A DNA stretch of 10,082 nucleotides from Candidatus Avelusimicrobium fimicolum (lineage in GTDB: Bacteria; Elusimicrobiota; Elusimicrobia; Elusimicrobiales; Elusimicrobiaceae). Below are positions 1 through 8,071 of the stretch, piece after piece. The translations under genes were made by a program, and so were the position numbers. Below the pieces are notes generated by a model. It worked only from the letters and a program-made list of their open reading frames with translations. It was not told where the DNA came from and ran no database searches. The stretch covers positions 1 to 10,082 of the forward strand of contig UQJU01000053.1 in the NCBI GenBank assembly GCA_900541355.1. Direction: 5' to 3'. Each line of letters starts with the position of its first letter. Positions within the stretch are counted from its first letter, which is position 1.

Positions 1-101
1 AGTTCCACCCGGAATTTGGCTCCCGCCCCTTGCGCCCGCATCCGCTGTTTGACGGGCTTATTAAAGCCAGTTTAAAAAACAAAGAAAATAAAAACAAATA
101 A
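1..101 (+). CDS. pyrG: CTP synthase, C-terminal end (partial)
   Basis: CTP synthase makes CTP from UTP, ATP and glutamine in the cytoplasm, the last step of pyrimidine nucleotide synthesis. Only the final 32 codons are present, read from base 3, with TAA at 99-101. The peptide opens with FHPEFGSRP and continues RPHPLFDGLIKASL. The His and Glu of HPE belong to the Cys-His-Glu triad of the class I glutamine amidotransferase domain, and the HPLF..(L/F)(I/V)KA ending is typical of PyrG. The tail after that is short and lysine/asparagine rich, as is common for this variable C-terminus. The gene converges on pbpC and the two share the hairpin at 111-148. The start and synthase domain lie outside the window. 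Another class I GATase is possible in principle, but the HPLF ending favours PyrG. Confidence 0.9.
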   Translation, partial: FHPEFGSRPLRPHPLFDGLIKASLKNKENKNK

Positions 102-110
102 CAGTAGCAT

Positions 111-148
111 AAAAAGCACCCCTTGGAACAAGCCAAGGGGTGCTTTTT
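111..148. terminator. Bidirectional intrinsic terminator between pyrG and pbpC
   Basis: A perfect 11-bp stem (GCACCCCTTGG at 116-126 with CCAAGGGGTGC at 133-143) encloses a 6-nt loop. Five A bases stand before it and five T bases after it, so either strand gives a GC-rich hairpin followed by a U-tract. It lies 10 bases after the pyrG stop and 25 bases after the pbpC stop on the other strand, so it should end both converging transcripts. Confidence 0.93.
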
Positions 149-173
149 ATACTTATAAATTACTTCGTATTAT

Positions 174-2282
174 TTAGGGCAATACTTCAAAGGTAAGGCT
201 GTCCGTTTCGCCGTGGCACGAAACGGATAAGGTATGCTTGCCCACTTTTAGGGGCCACCAGTTTTGGCAGGCCGAACCCGCCTGAATATGTCCGTCCAAC
301 GTCCAGGTGCATTTATCCGCGGCACAAACGGCCTGCCACTTAACCGCTTGGGATGCAAGCGGAACGGACGGGTCTATTTTAAAAATATCCTTATCTGCGG
401 GAGAGGTGATTTTAAGATTTTGCAAAACAACTTTATGTTTACCCGGACAAATACCGGGCAAATGAGCCTCATCAAACACATTTTCTTGCGTATGCGGACA
501 ATTTTCGCCGGCTAATAACCCGCTATCCAAACACGCCTGCGCGTGGATAATGCCTTCGGGGACCGCAAAGGGTTCAGCCGGATATTTTTCTTGTAGATAG
601 ACGGCCAAATCGTGCAAAATCGGTCCGGCCCCGGTAATGCCGGAAACCTTCTGCATAGAAGTAGCATTAAAATTACCCACCCAAACGCCGACCGTCCAAC
701 GGGCCGTATAACCAACGGCAAAATTATCTTTATAATCTTTGGAAGTACCCGTTTTTGCCGCAAACGGAAAAGGCAAAAACAGGGGCGAATTAAGCCCAAA
801 CGCGGGAGCGCGGGCATTGTTGTCTGCCAAGATATCCGTAAGCAAATAGGCCGTCTGCGGGGTAAACAAACGCGCTTCTCTGCCCAGGGCGCGGATAATC
901 GGGTTGGCGGCAAACAAAACAGGTTTATACACGCCGCCGCGCGCAAGCGAAGCATAGGCATTTGTCAAATCCAGCAGGCGCACCTCGCCATTTCCAAGAG
1001 ATAAACCCAAGCCGTAAAAATCAGCGGCCTTATTTAAAGATTCAAACCCCGCCCGGCGCAAAAGAGCCAGCAAATTAGATGTGCCGGATAGTTCCGCCGC
1101 CTTAACCGCCGGGATATTGTACGAACACGCCAACGCGCGGCGCACGGAAACAAGGCCGTGATAGTTTTCGTCATAATTGCGGGGTCTAAATCCCCCCTCA
1201 AAAAAAGTATCCTCATCTGCCAGTAAACTAGCCGGGGTAAGGTTTCCGCGCTCCAAAGCCAACCCATACACAAAGGGTTTTAAGGCAGAGCCGGGCTGGC
1301 GAAACGCACGCGCGCCGTCCACCTGACCGCTGTTTTGGGTGTTGTAAAAATCAGCAGACCCCACATATGCCAACACGGCCCCGGTAGCATTTTCCAATAT
1401 CACCACCGCTCCGTTTGTTACATTTTGCTCCGTCAAACGCACGATATAATTTTTCACCACCTGTTCAGCGTACAACTGCAAGTCGCGGTCCAAGGTTGAG
1501 AAAATATCTTTTGATTCTTGCGGCAGCAAAGGCTGCAACAACTGCGTAAAGTGCGGGGCATCAAACGGACGGGCGGCAGAGCGAAGTTCTAGTTTTTCAC
1601 TTACGGCCAGCGCATACATTTCTTCATCAATAAACCCGTTATCCAACATTTTTTTCAGCACCCAATCACGCCGTTTGAGCGCGCGGGCAAAATGTTTAAG
1701 CGGATTATAATATGTGGGCGATTTGGCAAGCCCAGCCAAAAAAGCCGCCTGTGATAAGGATAAATCAACCGCTTGTGTATTAAAATAAAAGCGGCTGGCA
1801 GCCTCCACCCCTTGCGTTAAATTACCCAATTCCAAAAGGTTAAAATATTCCTCTAAAATTTCCTCTTTTGTCATTTTGCGCTCTATTTTCAGCGCACTAA
1901 ATGCTTCGCGCGTTTTGCCCCACAAGGTTTTGGGATACGGCTCCACCGCGCGCGCCAGTTGTTGGGTAATGGTGGACGCTCCGGAAACAATTTCGCCCTC
2001 TTTGGTGTTTTGCCACGCGGCACGCAAAACAGCCCGGATATCCACTCCGGCGTGCGTAAAAAAACGCTTATCCTCTGCGGCCACGGCGGCGGCTATCAGC
2101 CAAGGCGACACTTCGTTTAACGAAACAGGCAAATAATAAGTGTTATTTTTAGATAAAAAGCCGCGTATGGGGGCGCCATAGCGGTCGTAAATTTGTTTAG
2201 ACGGCAACAAAAATGCTTCTTCCCCGCCCGCCAGGCAAGGAAGAAGCAATAAACTTAAAAGAAGCGTCCAACGCTTTTTCAT
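174..2282 (-). CDS. pbpC: Penicillin-binding protein 1C (bifunctional peptidoglycan synthase)
   Basis: A 702-residue class A PBP that polymerises lipid II into glycan strands and cross-links stem peptides on the periplasmic face of the inner membrane. Residues 1-20 form a hydrophobic signal or anchor. The GT51 glycosyltransferase domain spans about 30-210, with the EDKRFF motif (catalytic Glu70), GASTITQQLAR at 101-111, and KIERKMTKEEILEEYFN at 132-148. The transpeptidase domain (about 290-560) has SALK (nucleophile Ser332, Lys335), SYN (387-389) and KTG (510-512). A cysteine-containing linker (Cys584, 595, 612) leads to a C-terminal beta domain (about 622-702) of the BiPBP_C type that marks PBP1C. 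Length is close to the family norm and no key residue is missing. The ATG overlaps the macroglobulin stop codon by one base and has no Shine-Dalgarno, so it is probably translated by reinitiation. Confidence 0.96.
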   Translation of the reverse strand: MKKRWTLLLSLLLLPCLAGGEEAFLLPSKQIYDRYGAPIRGFLSKNNTYYLPVSLNEVSPWLIAAAVAAEDKRFFTHAGVDIRAVLRAAWQNTKEGEIVSGASTITQQLARAVEPYPKTLWGKTREAFSALKIERKMTKEEILEEYFNLLELGNLTQGVEAASRFYFNTQAVDLSLSQAAFLAGLAKSPTYYNPLKHFARALKRRDWVLKKMLDNGFIDEEMYALAVSEKLELRSAARPFDAPHFTQLLQPLLPQESKDIFSTLDRDLQLYAEQVVKNYIVRLTEQNVTNGAVVILENATGAVLAYVGSADFYNTQNSGQVDGARAFRQPGSALKPFVYGLALERGNLTPASLLADEDTFFEGGFRPRNYDENYHGLVSVRRALACSYNIPAVKAAELSGTSNLLALLRRAGFESLNKAADFYGLGLSLGNGEVRLLDLTNAYASLARGGVYKPVLFAANPIIRALGREARLFTPQTAYLLTDILADNNARAPAFGLNSPLFLPFPFAAKTGTSKDYKDNFAVGYTARWTVGVWVGNFNATSMQKVSGITGAGPILHDLAVYLQEKYPAEPFAVPEGIIHAQACLDSGLLAGENCPHTQENVFDEAHLPGICPGKHKVVLQNLKITSPADKDIFKIDPSVPLASQAVKWQAVCAADKCTWTLDGHIQAGSACQNWWPLKVGKHTLSVSCHGETDSLTFEVLP

Positions 2283-5200
2283 TATTTAATAATAAGCGTT
2301 CCGGTTGCGTTTCGGCCAAAAACAGCCGGCTCGTACATTTGGCTGGCCCACAAGCAAGGATAGGCAAACGTACCCGGAACGGAAGCAGACACCAAATAAG
2401 AATAGGTGTGCGTGCCGGCGGGCAAGTAATCGGCAAAGGCGGCTAAGCGGTCGTCATATTTTTCGCTCCGCGTAAAGCCGTTATAATAGTCGCCGTTGTC
2501 CTCGGCTAATACAGCACCCTGCGCGGCGGATTCGGTCGCCAGCGAGGTATTTACAATTTCAAACCCGGCCGGGATAAAATCCTCCACTACCACAAAGTTG
2601 CGTGCAGTGGCATTTTTAACCGTCAAAGTAATTTTATAGCGTTCGCCCGCCACAATTTCACTTACGGGTTTGCCGTCCAAGGTGGTAATCGCGCGGGAAA
2701 CCGCAAAGCCGCCGTCCACAGGTTTATCATAGCGGCGCGGCTCATATACCTGCCCAAGCGTATAATACAGAGTTCCGTTTCCAGTTTTGGTAAAGGTCAA
2801 ACGGGCCTCGCCCTTATTGCCATAAACTCCGGCAAACGGAACCGCCGCCGTTTTACTTTCCATACTGCGCCCCTTAAAGGCGTTCTGCAACAAAGTTTTT
2901 CCGGCTACTTTAACAGAGGCCAAAAAATCAGGTTCCGCACCCTCTTGGGTTTGGTAATAGGTATTTAACGCGCTAAATACTGCGGCATTTACGCTTGTGT
3001 TATTCCAATGGCCCTCGGCATTTAACTGCGTAATCAGCCAATGCGCCGTTTGGAACGCTTGCTCAAACGGATAATGTGCATATAACAGAGCATCCAACGC
3101 AAGAGCCGTTCCTTTTGTATTGTTCATATGCAGCCACGGCATTTCCTGCGGCACATCAAAATAGGCCGATTCCGGTGTAAAGACCACACGGTTTAATAAA
3201 CGCTGGGCCAAGGCGTTTTTAATGGCTTGGGAACGGCCGGAGGCCTGCGCGGCTTTTAACAAATAAGCCTGCGCCGGAAGCGGCAGAGAATCCGCCTTGG
3301 CGTAGAGCGTATTAAAAGCACTTTGTACGTTTTTACCATACAACGACAACACATATGCAGCATAGGCGCGGGCGGTGTCGGTTTCCAAAGCAGAATACTT
3401 ATACGCACGGGCCGTCTTGCCGTTAAAGGCACTTTCCAACCACGCGGCAGCCTTATTTAAGGTTTTGCCCGGTACCCGATAGCCGGCCTGTTTGGCCAAA
3501 TAGGCTACTTCCAACGTATAAGCCGTTACATATGGGTCAGGTAAAGCGTTTTTCCAGTAGCCAAAGCCGCCGGAAGCATATTGGTATTCGGGCAGTACGT
3601 CCAAAATTTCCTGCACCTGCTTTTTATATTGCGCGGTATCGCCCAATTTAAAATCTTCCACCAATTTCGCCCCCGAAATAACAGGCAGCGCCTTGGACAT
3701 TTTTTGCTCCAAGCAATCATACGGATATGTGAGCAAATAGACCATAGAACCTTTTAAGTTTAAAAGTGCCGTAGAAGCAAGCGAAAGGGTGATTTGGTTA
3801 TTCGCCGTTTCATTTATGTTGCCCGGCTTGTCTAACAGTTCCTCTTGTGCATCTTTCGTGGCCGCATAGACGGAAAGAGTCTGCATTTTTTCCACCGGGG
3901 ACACCGTCAATTTAGAAAGTACGCCGTCCTGCGCTCTTCCTCCCTTTACGCTAAACGCTACCCGCGCTTCGCCGTTTTCCGTGGCTTCGCACGCCCAAGT
4001 TACCTCTTGTGCTTTACCCAAGGGGACCTCTACGGTTTTGGTTTCCGGGCCGGACAAAGTTACAGCCCCTTCGGCGCGGGCGGTTACGGACAATTCGCCC
4101 TTTTTATTTTCGTAATTATATACCACCACCCCGCACGAAAATTTATCCCCTTTGCGCGCAAAACGCGGCAAGTTGGACGTTACCATAACGGGTTTAGATA
4201 CTTGGATAGATGTTTCTGCCGAGCCAAACTCGTCCGCCGTCAGGGCTACCGCCATTATGCGGAATTTGGTTAAGTTGTCTGGCAGTTTAAATTTCACTTC
4301 TGCGCGGCCCTTTTTATCGGTGTTTACAACCGCCTTAAAATAGGGCGTAAACACAAAGTTTGTGCGCAAATCTACCCCGCCTAATTTACTGTCGGCATAA
4401 CCCGCACCGCCGCCTCCGCGGTTTTCGCCTTTTTCGCCAAAATTACGCTGGCCCACCACATACACGCGGTTATCCATTGTAAATACAGACACCGGGCGGG
4501 AACCATAATACTTACCAAACAAATCCGGCGTTTGGTAATTCGTCAGGGCCAAAACGCCTTCGTCAACCACCATAACGGCTATTTCCGCCGGAGTATTTTT
4601 CCGGTGCGGTTTGGCGGTCAGTTTGAGCGTTACTTCTTCGCCCGGCTGGTAGCGGGTTTTGTTAGTTTTTATAACAGGTGTAATTTTTTTGGAATCCGGC
4701 AGAACCGTCAAATTAACATATCCCACCTTACCTTGCGGTTTGCCCAAATCAAGGCCTTTGCCGTTTACAGGGTCCGCACTGCGCCCGCGCACCAAAGTTA
4801 TACCGACATATACGTTAGGCAGATAGGAAGGCTTTACCGGCACTTCCACATAATCTGCCCCGCCCTTGACCGGCGTAATCCACGCATCCAAAATTCCCTC
4901 TCGCTCCACCGTTACTAATGCCAACGCATTATCATACGGAGATTCCACCGCAATACGGGCCGTTTTACCCGGTTTATAAGAATTTTTATCTTGTTTTAAA
5001 ACTAACAGGTCATCATCTGTTTTTTTCCAGTAGGCCTGCCCCTGCCCATAGACCATTATGTTAAATCCGCCCAATACGGTGCGGCCGGAGGAGTCCTTGC
5101 TCGTAAGCGTTACAAAATAGTTTCCGGCTTCTGTCGGTTTAAAAGACAATCGCCCTCCGTCCGCAGCAACCTGAACGGTTTGGCTGGGCAAATTGGTTAC

Positions 5201-7942
5201 CCGCTTTTCGCTTACCCACTCCAAGCGGCCCGCCAGCCCGGCTTTGCGCACGCTGAACCATTGTTCCTTGCGGATATCCGCCGTAACAATCGCCGACGTC
5301 CGCACACCATTAGGCGTTACCGCCACCAAATCAGCCTGCACCGTATCGCCCAGTTCCACGCGGTCTGTTACCAGTTTTGCCCCTAAGTAAAAAGCGGCCG
5401 GATGTACCAAAACATCCGTACGGGCAAATAGATTCTGCCGCGCGGGCGACTGCACGTCCAGTTCAGCATATACGGTTACCGGGAAATCCACCTTTGGCAA
5501 CCGTGCGGAAAAGGATAAGGCCCCTTTATCGTCTAATTGGCTGCCGGAGTCTAATAAGAGTTTGCCATCCTCTTTGTATTCGTCTTCACGCAGAAAATAC
5601 GGAGTAAAGGTGTAACCGTCAAAACCCTTCGGCTCAAACCAGGCGCGCATCCGGCGCAAATTCCAGTTGGCCTTGGCTCCCGCCAACGGAGAGCCAAAAT
5701 TATATTGGGCAGAAGCCGCAAAATGGGCCGTATCACCCGAGAAATAATCCTCCCGTTCCGGGCGGAGATTTACTTTAAAATCAGCCTGTTTAACGGCCTC
5801 CACCTGAAAATTATAATACGCACCGGCAACATCCGTTTGCCCCTTTATCTGCGGAGTAAAAGAAATATCCCAAGAACCTGTATAAGCCGTTTTGGGAATA
5901 TCAAATTTCAGGTCAAAAGTTCCCATTTGGGAAGAAATAGTAACATCTTTATTTAATACTTCCTCTCCGCGCGCATCACTAATGCGTACCTTGCCGCGCA
6001 CTGCGGGCGAAAGGCTCCACGCACCGCCCTTTAACTGGCGGACCACCCCTTTTAAATATACGCTTTCTCCGGGGCGGTAAATACCGCGGTCTGTAAACAA
6101 GACCGAGCGTAATTCATCCCGCTGGGGATTATAATCGTAATTTAAATTAAAGCGCCACGGCTCCAATCCGTCGTTCCAAGCACTGCTGACAACCGCATCG
6201 CCGCCGGCACTGGACACAAACGCATAGACCACAGGCTGCCCCCACTCAGCAGTAACGTCCAAATTCTTCCAACCGGGAGCGCGGACAAGGCCGTCCTGGT
6301 CGGTACTGCCCGTCCACAATATTTTATTGTCTTTGCCGCGCAACTCCACCGCCAAATTGGGCATCGGCTCGCCCGTTTGAAGCGAGGTAGCCCAAAGCAA
6401 AATATTTTCAGACGAGGTCTTTAAGGTTACGCCCACATCCGTAATGTTATCGGTAGATGATACCCAGCAGCCGTCCTTACGGTTTTTGTCTTGGATTTTT
6501 ACTTGGCTGAAAACAATACTGTCCTTGGCCGTGGGGTTAAATTTATTTAAATCAATAAAGGTTTTAACGGTGCGGTCCTTTACGTCTTTAAAGGTATAAG
6601 TGCCGTCAAAAGTGGCTGACGTAAGCGGCTTTTTGGCACAGTAGCCCGCAGAAGCCGTATCAAACGGAATAAAATTTTCTTTGTTAAAGCGCGCCCCGCG
6701 CACAGGCAAAGAAGGCGTATTCATCAAATCAATGGGCAAGCGCGGGCTTAAATAACTTTCCAACACGCCAAGCCCGCCCGAAAAATCCGTCGCCGGGCAA
6801 TAACCGGAATTTGTGATTTGAAAGATTTTATCTTCCCCTAAGGTATTGCCATAAATATCACGCAGATTTTTACTCAATGTTACGGTAACGGTTTGTCCGG
6901 GGGTTAAGTTTAAAAACATAAACGGAGTGCGGAAATACGCTTGTCCCGTTTTGCTATCCACCACATCATACCCCAACGCATCGCCCTCCTGCTCGGAAAG
7001 TTTGCGCACGGCAGAAGCAGGCTCCACGGTGGCGGCAGCAGCCATTTCTTTAAAGCGGACCGGGGTGGAAAAATCCACCATCGGCATATAGGGCAGGCAG
7101 CCGTCATTAATTTGGTTTAAAACCGTTAAATTAGGATAGGTATAGAAAGAAGTGTTATAATCTTTTTCCATCCCCTGCGTGCCCGTGGGCGCGGGCAGGC
7201 CCGCCTTTAACGTAAGGGTATAATGCGTTCCCTTTTCCAAGGAGGACAACGGGCTGATAACCGCAATATTTTGTTTGTTATAGTAAGAAAAATCTTTATC
7301 GTATTCCAACTGGCTAATCGGGCGGACAATCAGCGGGACGGTTTTGGTAACGTCGGGGCGTTTGGCGGAGGATAAACCCAAACGCTGGCTGAAAGTAGCC
7401 TCGGCCGGGGCCGTATAAGAAAGTTGGACATAGTTGGAAAGTTCTTCCATTTTTACCGGGCGGGTAAATACTGCATATAAGGTCGGATTAAGACTAATCC
7501 AATGTTCGTTGTTGCGGGGTTGAACAAAGTTTACTTCGGGCACAGGGGTAGTAAAACGGAAGATATAATTTTGTGCCAGACTCTTGCCGCTAACAGCCGA
7601 TTTAAAACCCGCCGGAACTGTTACGCTGTAAGCAGTGGCTTCGGGCCAGTTTTCAGCCGGTTCAAAAAGCACCGTTTGTGTGCCGCTGTAACGGCAGGAG
7701 CCTTTAATTGCGGGAGAAATAATAATTGGACAGTCAGCCGAAGAGAACTCCGTTTTTTCCCCCAGCGCGGCAACAGGTTGGTTAAACGATACCGAAACAG
7801 GATAACGTCCCCCTGCATACAGTTTTCCTTTGGGGCTGGCAGACAAAATTTTTAAGGCCGGGGCCGCCGCAAAAGCGGGCAAAAGAGTTTGCACAACTAG
7901 CGCACCTACCAAAAGCGCGAGCAAAATAAAACGGTTCTTCAT
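2282..7942 (-). CDS. yfhM: Bacterial alpha-2-macroglobulin with thioester (protease trap)
   Basis: An 1886-residue YfhM-type alpha-2-macroglobulin. The family traps proteases: cleavage of a bait region exposes a thioester that bonds covalently to the attacker. Residues 1-25 are a signal peptide with a likely signal peptidase I site (AFA, then AAP). Macroglobulin or Ig-like beta domains follow to about 600. The MG2-like motif FTDRGIYRPGESV lies at 616-628, VVDEGVL of the bait-region domain at 1125-1131, and a glycine-rich bait-like segment (GGGGAGYAD) near 1175-1186. The central A2M domain (RTNF...FKLPDNLTKFRIMAVA) lies near 1190-1230. The thioester motif PYDCLEQ has Cys1410 and Gln1413. An alpha-helical thioester domain runs to about 1680, and a C-terminal beta domain runs from about 1735. 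It is longer than E. coli YfhM (about 1650 residues), mostly at the N-terminus. Unlike YfhM it has no lipobox Cys. AAGGAGGA lies 10 bases before the ATG. pbpC follows with a one-base overlap. Confidence 0.95.
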   Translation of the reverse strand: MKNRFILLALLVGALVVQTLLPAFAAAPALKILSASPKGKLYAGGRYPVSVSFNQPVAALGEKTEFSSADCPIIISPAIKGSCRYSGTQTVLFEPAENWPEATAYSVTVPAGFKSAVSGKSLAQNYIFRFTTPVPEVNFVQPRNNEHWISLNPTLYAVFTRPVKMEELSNYVQLSYTAPAEATFSQRLGLSSAKRPDVTKTVPLIVRPISQLEYDKDFSYYNKQNIAVISPLSSLEKGTHYTLTLKAGLPAPTGTQGMEKDYNTSFYTYPNLTVLNQINDGCLPYMPMVDFSTPVRFKEMAAAATVEPASAVRKLSEQEGDALGYDVVDSKTGQAYFRTPFMFLNLTPGQTVTVTLSKNLRDIYGNTLGEDKIFQITNSGYCPATDFSGGLGVLESYLSPRLPIDLMNTPSLPVRGARFNKENFIPFDTASAGYCAKKPLTSATFDGTYTFKDVKDRTVKTFIDLNKFNPTAKDSIVFSQVKIQDKNRKDGCWVSSTDNITDVGVTLKTSSENILLWATSLQTGEPMPNLAVELRGKDNKILWTGSTDQDGLVRAPGWKNLDVTAEWGQPVVYAFVSSAGGDAVVSSAWNDGLEPWRFNLNYDYNPQRDELRSVLFTDRGIYRPGESVYLKGVVRQLKGGAWSLSPAVRGKVRISDARGEEVLNKDVTISSQMGTFDLKFDIPKTAYTGSWDISFTPQIKGQTDVAGAYYNFQVEAVKQADFKVNLRPEREDYFSGDTAHFAASAQYNFGSPLAGAKANWNLRRMRAWFEPKGFDGYTFTPYFLREDEYKEDGKLLLDSGSQLDDKGALSFSARLPKVDFPVTVYAELDVQSPARQNLFARTDVLVHPAAFYLGAKLVTDRVELGDTVQADLVAVTPNGVRTSAIVTADIRKEQWFSVRKAGLAGRLEWVSEKRVTNLPSQTVQVAADGGRLSFKPTEAGNYFVTLTSKDSSGRTVLGGFNIMVYGQGQAYWKKTDDDLLVLKQDKNSYKPGKTARIAVESPYDNALALVTVEREGILDAWITPVKGGADYVEVPVKPSYLPNVYVGITLVRGRSADPVNGKGLDLGKPQGKVGYVNLTVLPDSKKITPVIKTNKTRYQPGEEVTLKLTAKPHRKNTPAEIAVMVVDEGVLALTNYQTPDLFGKYYGSRPVSVFTMDNRVYVVGQRNFGEKGENRGGGGAGYADSKLGGVDLRTNFVFTPYFKAVVNTDKKGRAEVKFKLPDNLTKFRIMAVALTADEFGSAETSIQVSKPVMVTSNLPRFARKGDKFSCGVVVYNYENKKGELSVTARAEGAVTLSGPETKTVEVPLGKAQEVTWACEATENGEARVAFSVKGGRAQDGVLSKLTVSPVEKMQTLSVYAATKDAQEELLDKPGNINETANNQITLSLASTALLNLKGSMVYLLTYPYDCLEQKMSKALPVISGAKLVEDFKLGDTAQYKKQVQEILDVLPEYQYASGGFGYWKNALPDPYVTAYTLEVAYLAKQAGYRVPGKTLNKAAAWLESAFNGKTARAYKYSALETDTARAYAAYVLSLYGKNVQSAFNTLYAKADSLPLPAQAYLLKAAQASGRSQAIKNALAQRLLNRVVFTPESAYFDVPQEMPWLHMNNTKGTALALDALLYAHYPFEQAFQTAHWLITQLNAEGHWNNTSVNAAVFSALNTYYQTQEGAEPDFLASVKVAGKTLLQNAFKGRSMESKTAAVPFAGVYGNKGEARLTFTKTGNGTLYYTLGQVYEPRRYDKPVDGGFAVSRAITTLDGKPVSEIVAGERYKITLTVKNATARNFVVVEDFIPAGFEIVNTSLATESAAQGAVLAEDNGDYYNGFTRSEKYDDRLAAFADYLPAGTHTYSYLVSASVPGTFAYPCLWASQMYEPAVFGRNATGTLIIK

Positions 7943-7951
7943 AGAAAATAA

Positions 7952-7959
7952 TCCTCCTT
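7952..7959 (-). promoter_or_regulatory. Strong Shine-Dalgarno for the macroglobulin gene
   Basis: The minus strand reads AAGGAGGA here, close to the full anti-16S complement, about 10 bases before the ATG at 7942-7940. It fixes this start codon and shows that the organism uses canonical Shine-Dalgarno initiation. That makes the lack of one before nadB notable. Confidence 0.85.
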
Positions 7960-7970
7960 ACTATCTTTGT

Positions 7971-7979
7971 ATTGTACCA
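7971..7979 (-). promoter_or_regulatory. Extended -10 promoter of the macroglobulin-pbpC operon
   Basis: The minus strand reads TGGTACAAT: a TGn extension plus a 5-of-6 match to TATAAT. No good -35 stands 17 bases upstream, as is usual for extended -10 promoters. Transcription would begin near 7964, giving a leader of about 20 bases that contains the ribosome binding site. Prediction from motif only. Confidence 0.55.
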
Positions 7980-8015
7980 TTAAAAACCCTTCTGTGGCAC
8001 GCACCTTTTAGACAT

Positions 8016-8054
8016 AACAACCGGGCCAAGGAGTCTCTCCTTGGCCCGGTTGTT
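8016..8054. terminator. Perfect 18-bp inverted repeat after nadB, probable terminator
   Basis: AACAACCGGGCCAAGGAG (8016-8033) is the exact reverse complement of 8037-8054, with a 3-nt TCT between. It starts 17 bases past the nadB stop, in the right place to end nadB transcription before the macroglobulin promoter. Neither side has a clean run of T bases: the only U-rich part is the GTTGTT that forms the outer end of the stem. It may act as a hairpin terminator with a weak U-tract, as an mRNA 3' stabiliser, or as a dispersed repeat. A cruciform or protein site is less likely. Confidence 0.6.
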
Positions 8055-8071
8055 TGGATAACAGAATACAC

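Noticed and set aside
2225..2282. PBP1C as a lipoprotein (Cys16 in LLLLPCLAGG)
   Set aside because: Proline stands directly before the Cys, which does not fit the lipobox. Class A PBPs are normally membrane anchored by this N-terminal segment.
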